Shown: positions 1 to 5,105 of the stretch, in pieces
Numbering within the stretch: the stretch's first letter is position 1
Layout of the letters: each line of letters begins with the position of its first letter
Assembly (NCBI GenBank): GCA_017547995.1
Contig: JAFYNW010000291.1
Coordinates: 1-5,146, forward strand
Direction of reading: 5' to 3'
Origin: Clostridia bacterium
GTDB lineage: Bacteria > Bacillota > Clostridia > Oscillospirales > Butyricicoccaceae
DNA: 5,146 nucleotides
The notes under the pieces: model-generated
Databases searched by the model: none
The model's input: only the letters and a program-made list of their open reading frames with translations
What the model was told of the DNA's origin: nothing
Program-made: the position numbers and the translations under genes

Positions 1-102
1 AAAAACAACAAAGTGACTGCGATTCGCTTTGCTACTCTTGCGGCAATCTGCGATGTGCTTGAGTGTGAAGCGGGAGATATTCTTGAATATCAGAAGGATT
101 AA
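1..102 (+). CDS. C-terminal end of a small XRE/Cro-CI-type HTH transcriptional regulator (5' end outside window)
   Basis: Frame 1 is open from the left edge to TAA at 100-102, followed at once by a second TAA, and gives 33 residues. The end reads IRFATLAAICDVLECEAGDILEY, close to the usual C-terminal half of very small (about 65-75 aa) Cro/CI-like HTH proteins: the 'I-x-F-x-T-L-x-x-I-C-x-x-L-x-C-x-x-G-D-I-L-E-Y' pattern covers helices 4 and 5 of the fold. Such proteins are stand-alone DNA-binding regulators, often autoregulatory. The DNA-recognition helix lies upstream of the window, so neither target nor start can be judged. A terminator at 179-207 separates it from the next gene, so it probably does not share a transcript with it. 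The family call is fairly sure; the role is unknown. Confidence 0.8.
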   Translation, partial: KNNKVTAIRFATLAAICDVLECEAGDILEYQKD

Positions 103-178
103 TAAATAGTCCCTGATGACGATTATCCACAAGAACTATCGCAATAGAAAATATGCTGAATGCGGCATCATAATTTTC

Positions 179-207
179 AGACAGGGGCAATATGCCTCTG
201 TCTTTTT
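179..207 (+). terminator. Rho-independent terminator after the HTH regulator gene
   Basis: The left arm AGACAGGGGC (179-188) pairs with GCCTCTGTCT (194-203) over 10 bp with one G-U pair and a five-base AATAT loop. A run of five T (203-207) follows. There is no A-run on the left side, so it should work only on the plus strand. It lies 77 bases after the regulator stop codon. Confidence 0.8.
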
Positions 208-253
208 GCTGGTGGAATATGTTTATGTAACAAGTTTGTAACGTTTGATTTTA

Positions 254-259
254 TATAAT
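254..259 (+). promoter_or_regulatory. Probable -10 element for the C39-like peptidase gene
   Basis: A perfect TATAAT lies 38 bases upstream of the start codon at 298 and downstream of the preceding terminator, which is where a promoter is expected. No good -35 is seen at 16-18 bp: the hexamer at 17 bp is CAAGTT. TTGTAA at 236-241 is only 12 bp away. The promoter is therefore either weak, activator-dependent or read by another sigma factor. The call rests on position and the -10 match. Confidence 0.45.
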
Positions 260-297
260 AAAAAGATAAAACAGTTATTCGAAGGGGAATCTTAAGT

Positions 298-1005
298 ATG
301 AATCAAAACAACAAAGACCTTCCGGAATTACACGTGATAAGCAATCGAAAGCCTTGCGTTACCGCATCGCAGGAGGAGGGCGCCGCGGCGTTTTCAGGAA
401 AACTGAATCATGGAAACTCGCGTTATTACGTGTTTAATGATTATTATAATATGGAAAGCGACGAAACCTTACATATATTGTCTCATTTCAAAACATATCA
501 GCAAACAACAGAATATACCTGTGGCGCGGCGAGTGCGCTTATGGTGCTCAACTGGTTCGGTAAAACACGATATCACGAGCCTCTTGTCGGACAGCTTGTT
601 GAAAGCCATCATTCAAAGGGTACAACGGTAGAGAATCTTGCAGATTTATTTGATTTAATCGGTTGGAACGTGGAATTCCACGCGGACGTGACGAAAAAAT
701 TCGAAACACCAAAGGAATTCGAGACATACGTTATCGATCGTATCGACAGAGGTATACCAATAATGATTGACTGGGTGGACTGGGCAGGTCATTGGGCGGT
801 GCTCATCGGCATCGACACCTGCGGCACGGATGATCCATACGATGACGTCTTGATTTTTGCCGACCCTTACGACGTCACAGATCATTTTCAGGACGGATAT
901 TACATCTTCCCGCTTGGCCGTTTCTTTGGTATGTGGCGTGAAGGGCCATGCGCAGATAAGCATGAGCCATATCAGCAGCCTTTTGTCACAGTCTGGCCTG
1001 AATAA
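298..1005 (+). CDS. C39-like (papain-fold) cysteine peptidase, no signal peptide
   Basis: This 235-residue protein is a probable cysteine peptidase of the C39-like group. What is seen: the motif QQTTEYTCGAASALMVLNWFG (residues 68-88) carries the oxyanion Gln69 and nucleophile Cys75 at the spacing typical of C39 enzymes. GHWAVLIGID (164-173) supplies His165, and FADPYD (187-192) supplies Asp189, so the triad looks complete. The first 60 residues form a polar extension with no signal peptide, no transmembrane segment and no ABC-transporter domains, unlike bacteriocin-exporting C39 transporters, so the protein is predicted cytosolic. The start at 298 is supported by GAAGGGGA at 281-288, nine bases upstream; the frame has an in-frame stop at 259-261, so no signal peptide was missed. 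No terminator separates it from the membrane protein gene 50 bases downstream, which suggests co-transcription. The substrate is unknown; it could be a peptidase, deamidase or transglutaminase-like enzyme of the same fold. Confidence 0.82.
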   Translation: MNQNNKDLPELHVISNRKPCVTASQEEGAAAFSGKLNHGNSRYYVFNDYYNMESDETLHILSHFKTYQQTTEYTCGAASALMVLNWFGKTRYHEPLVGQLVESHHSKGTTVENLADLFDLIGWNVEFHADVTKKFETPKEFETYVIDRIDRGIPIMIDWVDWAGHWAVLIGIDTCGTDDPYDDVLIFADPYDVTDHFQDGYYIFPLGRFFGMWREGPCADKHEPYQQPFVTVWPE

Positions 1006-1007
1006 CA

Positions 1008-1029
1008 GGCAGGGGAAATTACTTCTGCC
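1008..1029 (+). other. Intergenic hairpin without U-tract between the peptidase and membrane protein genes
   Basis: GGCAGGGG (1008-1015) can pair with CTTCTGCC (1022-1029) over 8 bp, including two G-U pairs, with the loop AAATTA. No T-run follows, so it is not a standard terminator. It begins two bases after the peptidase stop codon and ends 14 bases before the AAGGAG ribosome binding site (1044-1049) of the next gene. It could stabilise or process the shared mRNA, or be chance pairing. Confidence 0.35.
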
Positions 1030-1055
1030 GTACGATATAATAAAAGGAGAAAATT

Positions 1056-1976
1056 ATGAAAAATAAAAAGTTTTCACTTGTTGCAGTTTTTCTTGCCGTT
1101 ACAATCATAGCATATATTGCCGCCACAGTGATTTTTTGTTACACAACAAAGCCTGAAATTACAAAGGGAGAGTTTCCATTCTCCATAACTTACGAATATA
1201 AAGGCGAAACCAGAACTCTTTCGGGCGTTATGGAATGTGAATATTCCAGCTCTTACACGATTCAGGGAGAGCACCGCCGTATCTGGCATCAGGACGTAGT
1301 CTATGACAACCCGGAAAACCGTGAAAATCCGTTTGTCGTTGAGCAGAATGATGAATTGCAAACAACACTTTCTGTTTACGAAAATATGCAGGCAGGTTAC
1401 TTTATGGGCGACCCTCTGCACAAGGACTATTACGAAAGCCTTGGTTACGACGGACCTCAGCCTCACGTTACGTATTACGACTATAAAAACGAAATCTTCA
1501 TGGAAGAAGCAAATCAGGATGAAGTCCTTGAGTCCATCGGATTCAAAATTATTGACTTTACTTATGCAGAGCCTGTCGAAAACAGCTTCTCCTTCTCGGG
1601 AATTCAGTATGAAGCGGATAATATTATAATATTTGTTGCGATTATGCTTGTATTCCTGATTCTTTGTATGATTTTTGTCCACAAGGATGCATACGTTAAG
1701 TATTCGGCACTTGACAAGATTGGCATTGTCTTTAACTTCATTATCGGCATCGTTGCCGTGCCGTTTATTTCATTTGTATGCATGATGTATGGCATCGTGG
1801 AAAGCAACGTTGAGCTGGTCAATCAGATTACCTATAATATTCCGTCAATCGTGATACTGTGCCTTGCACTGTCGGTAGTATTCCGCCGCAAAGGCTATTC
1901 GAAGACAGGATTCTTCGTCCAGTTTGTCGGAATTATTCCATTTATATATATGTTTATATTGGATTCAATGTTTTAA
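1056..1976 (+). CDS. Five-helix membrane protein with large extracellular domain, function unknown
   Basis: The 306-residue product has hydrophobic segments at about 6-29, 188-208, 222-246, 260-277 and 284-303. Positive charges (HKD after helix 2, FRRKGYSK after helix 4) fall on the cytosolic side, giving N-in/C-out topology with residues about 30-187 outside. That outer domain is rich in aromatic and acidic residues and likely beta-structured (GEFPFSITYEYKGETRTLSG near its start, ESIGFKIIDF near its end). It resembles unnamed clostridial membrane proteins with a 'GEFPF..TYE' outer domain, a resemblance recalled rather than searched. No catalytic, transporter or signalling motif is recognised. 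Start choice is firm: AAGGAG at 1044-1049 sits six bases before ATG. It probably shares a transcript with the upstream C39-like peptidase, so the two may work together, for example as membrane sensor or substrate and protease; that is inference. A terminator follows at 2000-2032. Confidence 0.8.
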   Translation: MKNKKFSLVAVFLAVTIIAYIAATVIFCYTTKPEITKGEFPFSITYEYKGETRTLSGVMECEYSSSYTIQGEHRRIWHQDVVYDNPENRENPFVVEQNDELQTTLSVYENMQAGYFMGDPLHKDYYESLGYDGPQPHVTYYDYKNEIFMEEANQDEVLESIGFKIIDFTYAEPVENSFSFSGIQYEADNIIIFVAIMLVFLILCMIFVHKDAYVKYSALDKIGIVFNFIIGIVAVPFISFVCMMYGIVESNVELVNQITYNIPSIVILCLALSVVFRRKGYSKTGFFVQFVGIIPFIYMFILDSMF

Positions 1977-1992
1977 TTTCCCCGAGGAAATT
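1975..1992 (+). other. Small hairpin overlapping the stop codon of the membrane protein gene
   Basis: AATTTCC (1975-1981) and GGAAATT (1986-1992) form a perfect 7-bp stem with a four-base CCGA loop. The first two bases of the stem are the last two of the TAA stop codon. Only three T follow, so it is not itself a good terminator. It sits seven bases before the true terminator and may protect the 3' end of the transcript. Confidence 0.4.
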
Positions 1993-1999
1993 TACTGTT

Positions 2000-2032
2000 A
2001 AAAGAAAGAGGCGTCCAGGCTCTTTCTTTTTT
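2000..2032 (+). terminator. Strong Rho-independent terminator after the membrane protein gene
   Basis: AAAAGAAAGAG (2000-2010) pairs perfectly with CTCTTTCTTTT (2020-2030) around the nine-base loop GCGTCCAGG. The T-run spans 2027-2032, continuing past the stem. It ends the peptidase/membrane-protein unit and separates it from the next promoter. Confidence 0.85.
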
Positions 2033-2071
2033 GGTATTTCTATAACAAAATTGTTTTATATAATTATCCTT

Positions 2072-2100
2072 AAGTAAATACAAGGTCGGGTTGTTTACTT
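2072..2100. repeat. Inverted repeat abutting the -35 of the lipoprotein gene, possible operator
   Basis: AAGTAAA (2072-2078) and TTTACTT (2094-2100) are perfect inverted copies. The pairing resumes inward as CAA (2081-2083) with TTG (2091-2093) once a TA bulge is skipped, leaving the loop GGTCGGG. Its right arm overlaps the first bases of the proposed -35 (2099-2104). A second weaker dyad, AACAA-AA-TTGTT, lies at 2044-2055. The position fits a regulator-binding site, but no regulator is identified and AT-rich DNA gives such dyads by chance. Confidence 0.4.
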
Positions 2101-2138
2101 GTTTTTTGGTGAAAAATGTATTATAATAGAGGTATAAT
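2099..2138 (+). promoter_or_regulatory. Promoter of the lipoprotein gene, with two TATAAT boxes
   Basis: TTGTTT (2099-2104) is followed after exactly 17 bases by a perfect TATAAT (2122-2127), a plausible housekeeping-sigma promoter. A second perfect TATAAT lies 11 bases further on (2133-2138), but its best upstream hexamer, TTGGTG (2106-2111), is 21 bp away, so it is less likely to be used. Start from the first box would give a leader of roughly 20-25 bases carrying the AAGGGGG ribosome binding site (2144-2150). Confidence 0.65.
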
Positions 2139-2157
2139 TTTGTAAGGGGGAAATCTT

Positions 2158-3297
2158 ATGAAAAAGATATTGGCTATGCTTATGGCCGTAATTATGTTAC
2201 TTGGATGTGCAGGCTGCGGCAAAAAAGGACTTGTGCTTCTTGAATATGAGCCTGTAAGTCATAAAACTTACGAAATGCCTGAAACACTTGAATCCATGGA
2301 TGATTTTCGCGCATCATGGAAGCATATTATAAGCTCCGCATTTGAAAAAGGTGCATCCTATAATGGCGAGCCTTTGGGTGCTATGACAATCGAGTATTTT
2401 AAGGAAAAGCTGAAGGAAGCAGGCCATGAAACTGGCGGTATTGTAAGCAACAGCTTCAACGGTGGCGGCGATGATTATTTGATTATCGGATATGCAGAGA
2501 GCAAAGAAAATCCTAAGCTCAGCGGCGTTACTCTTTCTGTTTCAGACGTTAGTGAATCGGATTTTGACCGTGGAATATTTGAAAGACTTAATAAAGAAAT
2601 GAATATTTACGGCTCTGCCGATTTTCTTGGTAAAGACGTATATGAGCTGGTTGAATATCTTGGAGCAACCGAAGAATTGATCACACCTGTAATGAACAGC
2701 ACGGATGGTATGTATTACTGGTATGGCGAAAATGGAGAATTCTGGTCCATAAGTGCAGAGTGGGATGAAGGTGACGAGTATAATAAACCTTCATTTACGT
2801 TGCATTTTGCACGAACAGAAAATAAACACAGACAGAGTGTGACGATCAAAACTGAAAATGAAACTGTTTGTTCTGTAACGTGCAGTGAAAACGTTGGTGA
2901 TCCCAATAGCGGTATCTCAACAGTGGAATATGAAAAGCAGGTTGCTGACGAAGCGCTTATTCAGGGACATTGGTATGCTACACAAATGGAAATAGCGGAA
3001 GGTGTTGTGGCGGAATATGAAGACGGAGCTGTTATTCCAATCGATAAAAAAGACGTGATTTATGCTGATTTTGCTCCTGACGGAAGTGGCACGATGAAGC
3101 TTTCGGAAGAAGAAACTGCTGTTTGCTGGAGAAAACTTGAAACAGAGGAAAAAGACGTCGTTGTATTCGAAGTATTTACAGGTTTTGAAGTGGAAACTCA
3201 ATCTATCTTCTATTTCACTTATAAGGGCGAAAATGTAGAGACTGTGCTTACTGACAGTGATAATACTTATTCATTTTCGTTTGTAAAGGAAAGCTAA
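2158..3297 (+). CDS. Putative lipoprotein with C-terminal lipocalin-like beta domain, function unknown
   Basis: A 379-residue protein predicted to be a lipid-anchored extracellular lipoprotein. The signal peptide is MKKILAMLMAVIMLLGC, with LLGC as lipobox and Cys17 as the likely lipidated residue (Cys20 in CAGC is an alternative). Residues about 30-240 are mixed alpha/beta with no motif I recognise. From about 262 the sequence becomes strand-rich: IQGHWYATQME (268-278), DFAPDGSGTM (304-313) and Trp324 follow the 'G-x-W ... DGSGT ... W' pattern of the small lipocalin-like domains common in clostridial lipoproteins; this assignment is tentative. AAGGGGG (2144-2150) lies seven bases before ATG and fixes the start. 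The gene is a single transcription unit between its own promoter and the terminator at 3304-3336. The substrate or ligand is unknown. Confidence 0.8.
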   Translation: MKKILAMLMAVIMLLGCAGCGKKGLVLLEYEPVSHKTYEMPETLESMDDFRASWKHIISSAFEKGASYNGEPLGAMTIEYFKEKLKEAGHETGGIVSNSFNGGGDDYLIIGYAESKENPKLSGVTLSVSDVSESDFDRGIFERLNKEMNIYGSADFLGKDVYELVEYLGATEELITPVMNSTDGMYYWYGENGEFWSISAEWDEGDEYNKPSFTLHFARTENKHRQSVTIKTENETVCSVTCSENVGDPNSGISTVEYEKQVADEALIQGHWYATQMEIAEGVVAEYEDGAVIPIDKKDVIYADFAPDGSGTMKLSEEETAVCWRKLETEEKDVVVFEVFTGFEVETQSIFYFTYKGENVETVLTDSDNTYSFSFVKES

Positions 3298-3303
3298 TTT
3301 ATT

Positions 3304-3336
3304 AAAAAGGAATCGGCTCAGGCTGATTCCTTTTTT
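3304..3336 (+). terminator. Rho-independent terminator after the lipoprotein gene
   Basis: GGAATCGGC (3309-3317) pairs with GCTGATTCC (3322-3330), with one G-U pair and a four-base TCAG loop. The stem is extended by A3304-3308 against T3331-3335. Six T end it at 3336. The A-run on the left could also give weak activity on the minus strand. It starts seven bases after the stop codon. Confidence 0.88.
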
Positions 3337-3346
3337 AAGTATTTTG

Positions 3347-3355
3347 TGTTATAAT
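3347..3355 (+). promoter_or_regulatory. Extended -10 promoter of the dipeptidase-CHAP-lipoprotein operon
   Basis: TGTTATAAT combines the TG of an extended -10 (3347-3348), one spacer base, and a perfect TATAAT (3350-3355). The 17-bp position for a -35 (TTCCTT, 3327-3332) is poor and lies inside the preceding terminator, so this is probably a -35-independent promoter. Transcription would start near 3361-3363, giving a leader of about 20 bases that carries the GGAGAG ribosome binding site (3368-3373). Confidence 0.65.
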
Positions 3356-3381
3356 AAAGAAAAGATTGGAGAGCGAATCAA

Positions 3382-4032
3382 ATGAACAAGACACGTACAG
3401 ATACAATGGATTCTTCGGGCTTCGTGCTTTTGGCGGACTATGTACCGCATATTGTGCAGGAAATCCGATATTTTTCAGACTATAATTTCGTTGGCAAACG
3501 AATTGACGGCTATGAAGAGCCTTGCGCAATCATCACTGAAGAAGCGGCTGTAGCGCTCAAAGCGGTCAGTGAGGAATTGTTCACTCAGGGATATTGCCTG
3601 AAGATTTTCGATGCATATCGTCCTGCCTGCGCAGTACGTTCTTTCGTGCTGTGGGGAAGTGATACCGATGACAGTATGAAGAATTATTTTTATCCTGGCT
3701 TTGAGAAAAACGAGCTTTTCAGCAAAGGCTTTATTTCGGAAAAATCAGGACATAGCCGCGGCAGTACAGTAGACCTTACGCTTCTTGATATGAAAAGCGG
3801 CAAAGAGCTGGATATGGGCTGTTCTTTTGACTTCTTCGGCGATACGTCGCATATAGACTATAAAGGAATTACAGAGGAGCAGTCTAAAAATCGTATGATT
3901 CTGCGAAACGCTATGCTACGTCATGGATTTATGCCGCTTGATAATGAATGGTGGCATTTCACCTTGAAGGATGAGCCGTATCCTGATACCTATTTCGAAT
4001 TCCCGGTGTCCTCGGCTTATCTTAAACGATAA
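3382..4032 (+). CDS. VanX/DdpX-type D-alanyl-D-alanine dipeptidase (peptidase family M15D)
   Basis: A 216-residue zinc dipeptidase expected to hydrolyse D-Ala-D-Ala. All family landmarks are present: Arg80 in DAYRP (VanX Arg71), SGHSRGSTVDL with zinc ligands His124 and Asp131 (VanX His116, Asp123), and EWWH with catalytic Glu189 and zinc ligand His192 (VanX Glu181, His184). Spacing matches VanX within a residue, and length is near the usual 190-220. The N-terminal VPHIVQEIRYFSDYNFVGK stretch is also typical. There is no signal peptide, so it acts in the cytosol, as VanX does. GGAGAG (3368-3373) lies eight bases before the ATG. It heads a three-gene operon. No vanH, vanA-type ligase or vanRS gene is nearby, so a role in D-Ala-D-Ala recycling or catabolism, or in limiting the dipeptide pool, is as likely as glycopeptide resistance. 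Family assignment is strong; physiological role is open. No gene symbol is given because vanX and ddpX cannot be told apart here. Confidence 0.9.
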   Translation: MNKTRTDTMDSSGFVLLADYVPHIVQEIRYFSDYNFVGKRIDGYEEPCAIITEEAAVALKAVSEELFTQGYCLKIFDAYRPACAVRSFVLWGSDTDDSMKNYFYPGFEKNELFSKGFISEKSGHSRGSTVDLTLLDMKSGKELDMGCSFDFFGDTSHIDYKGITEEQSKNRMILRNAMLRHGFMPLDNEWWHFTLKDEPYPDTYFEFPVSSAYLKR

Positions 4033-4052
4033 AATAAAACGGGAGGGTACGT

Positions 4053-4544
4053 ATGAGCAGACTTGCAGAGATTGCCGTGCAGGAAGCACAAAAGGGCTTC
4101 AATGGGAAAATCTCAGGAAAAGAACCAAACATCCACGAAATAGTAGAGCTTTTTCCAAAATGGAGTGTGGAGCAGGCTGATGCGCTGTGGTGCGCCGCAT
4201 TCGTATTCCATTGCTGTAAAAAAGCAGGTATGCAAATCCCATATAAGCCTGCTGAATGCTCTATGTCCCTTGCGGCTTGTTATGCCTGGGACGAATGGGC
4301 AAAGAAGGATGACCGCATCGGATATATTCCGGGAAATGCCGATCCACAGACGGGGGATATCGTCATCTTCGATAAGGTATTCTGTGATTCGCCACACGAC
4401 CATATGGGCATCGTGGTAGATGTGAAGGATGACTCCATCGTGACTGCCGAGGGCAATTACAATAATGAATCCCGCATCGTCAATCGCAAAAAAGACAACC
4501 ACGTACGATGCTATATCAGAATAGCGGACAATTTTATATACTGA
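4053..4544 (+). CDS. Short stand-alone CHAP-domain cysteine hydrolase, no signal peptide
   Basis: A 163-residue protein that is essentially one CHAP domain (papain-fold amidase/endopeptidase; known members cleave peptidoglycan amide bonds or glutathionylspermidine). The signature is clear: ALWCAAFVFHCCKKAG (44-59) with nucleophile Cys47, PQTGDIVIFD (98-107), DHMGIVVDV (116-124) with His117, and TAEGN (131-135) with Glu133 and Asn135 as candidate third residues. There is no signal peptide, membrane segment or cell-wall-binding domain, so it is predicted cytosolic, which is unusual for a wall hydrolase. GGGAGGG (4041-4047), five bases before the ATG, sets the start. It lies 20 bases after the dipeptidase gene and 22 before the lipoprotein gene, so the three are co-transcribed. 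It may act on muropeptides inside the cell or on another amide; the substrate is unknown. Confidence 0.86.
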   Translation: MSRLAEIAVQEAQKGFNGKISGKEPNIHEIVELFPKWSVEQADALWCAAFVFHCCKKAGMQIPYKPAECSMSLAACYAWDEWAKKDDRIGYIPGNADPQTGDIVIFDKVFCDSPHDHMGIVVDVKDDSIVTAEGNYNNESRIVNRKKDNHVRCYIRIADNFIY

Positions 4545-4566
4545 TTTTCAAAGGGAGTGTGATTGA

Positions 4567-5064
4567 ATGAAAAAGACCATTTCAATTATTCTTTTATCCA
4601 TAACAATTTGCTTTGTTTTCGTCGGTTGCGGCAATGAAGAAGCCGAAGTTACGACACAAATGGCATTTATCGGCAATCCGTGGTCGGACTGGGATTCTCT
4701 TGAAGAGGCAGAATCTGCAGTCGGATTTTCGTTTGGGATTCCGGAAACAATCGCCGATACATACAATGCCACAGCCTTCCGCACGATGAATAATGAAATG
4801 ATAGAAGTCATTTATCACGATGAAGACTCTGAGATGCGTGTGCGAAAGCAGAAGGGTGAAGGCGAGGATATCTCGGGCGACTACAATGAATATGATACCT
4901 GCACCGAGGAAGATTTTGACGGCGGTACAATCACAAGCTATCGCAGCAGCGAGTCTGCAAAGCATATTATAAGCTATAAAGGATATTCCTGGTCAATCAC
5001 TGTCCAAAACGGATACCGTGAAGAGCTGGATGCAGACGTGTTCGATAAAATTATGGAAAAATAG
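4567..5064 (+). CDS. Small lipoprotein with DUF4367-like domain
   Basis: A 165-residue predicted lipoprotein. The signal peptide covers residues 1-20 and the lipobox is FVGC with Cys21; the mature N-terminus is acidic (GNEEAE). The domain reads NPWSDWDSLEEAESAVGFSF, then GIPE, NNEMIEVIY, a charged RVRKQKGEGEDISGDYNEY stretch (91-109), and closing strands around YSWSITVQNG (140-149). This 'N-P-W...LEEAE...GF...P' layout followed by 'EVIY' and 'ISGDYN' is common in clostridial secreted or lipid-anchored proteins and resembles DUF4367; the name is recalled, not searched. No catalytic residues are evident, so a ligand-binding or sensory role is possible. AAGGGAGTG (4551-4559) precedes the ATG. 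It is the last gene of the operon and is followed by a hairpin terminator. It is the only surface-exposed member of the operon. Confidence 0.82.
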   Translation: MKKTISIILLSITICFVFVGCGNEEAEVTTQMAFIGNPWSDWDSLEEAESAVGFSFGIPETIADTYNATAFRTMNNEMIEVIYHDEDSEMRVRKQKGEGEDISGDYNEYDTCTEEDFDGGTITSYRSSESAKHIISYKGYSWSITVQNGYREELDADVFDKIMEK

Positions 5065-5068
5065 CATT

Positions 5069-5102
5069 AAAAAAGACGAACAGACATTACTGTTCGTCTT
5101 TT
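5069..5102. terminator. Bidirectional Rho-independent terminator between convergent genes
   Basis: AAAAGACGAACAG (5071-5083) pairs perfectly over 13 bp with CTGTTCGTCTTTT (5090-5102) around the ACATTA loop. On the plus strand the stem ends in four T. On the minus strand the six A at 5069-5074 give six T, so it terminates at least as well in that direction. It lies four bases after the plus-strand lipoprotein stop codon and three bases beyond the stop codon of the minus-strand gene. Confidence 0.85.
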
Positions 5103-5105
5103 GTC

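Noticed and set aside
116..241. A 41-codon plus-strand reading frame between the HTH gene and the C39-like gene.
   Set aside because: It lacks a ribosome binding site and runs straight through the terminator hairpin at 179-207; the protein has no recognisable character.
371..380. AGGAGGAGGG, a very strong Shine-Dalgarno-like sequence inside the C39-like gene.
   Set aside because: It simply encodes Glu-Glu-Gly. The nearest ATG (410) is about 30 bases away and in another frame whose product looks like a shadow.
1036..1041. A perfect TATAAT just before the membrane protein gene.
   Set aside because: Transcription would begin inside or just before the AAGGAG ribosome binding site (1044-1049), leaving almost no leader, and no -35 is evident.
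1074..1682. A 202-codon minus-strand reading frame opposite the membrane protein gene.
   Set aside because: It has no ribosome binding site, an implausible composition, and lies entirely antisense to a well-supported gene.
298..1976. A bacteriocin or lantibiotic processing and export locus, suggested by the C39-like fold.
   Set aside because: No ABC ATPase, no transporter fused to the peptidase and no small precursor with a double-glycine leader is present.
3382..4544. A glycopeptide-resistance cluster or a phage lysis cassette.
   Set aside because: There is no van ligase, dehydrogenase or regulator pair, and no holin, spanin or phage structural gene; the VanX-like and CHAP genes alone do not support either.
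2320..4975. An exact 16-base repeat, AAGCATATTATAAGCT, at 2320-2335 and 4960-4975 in the two lipoprotein genes.
   Set aside because: Both copies encode KHIIS in frame in otherwise unrelated proteins, and there is no third copy or flanking similarity, so chance is the simplest explanation.
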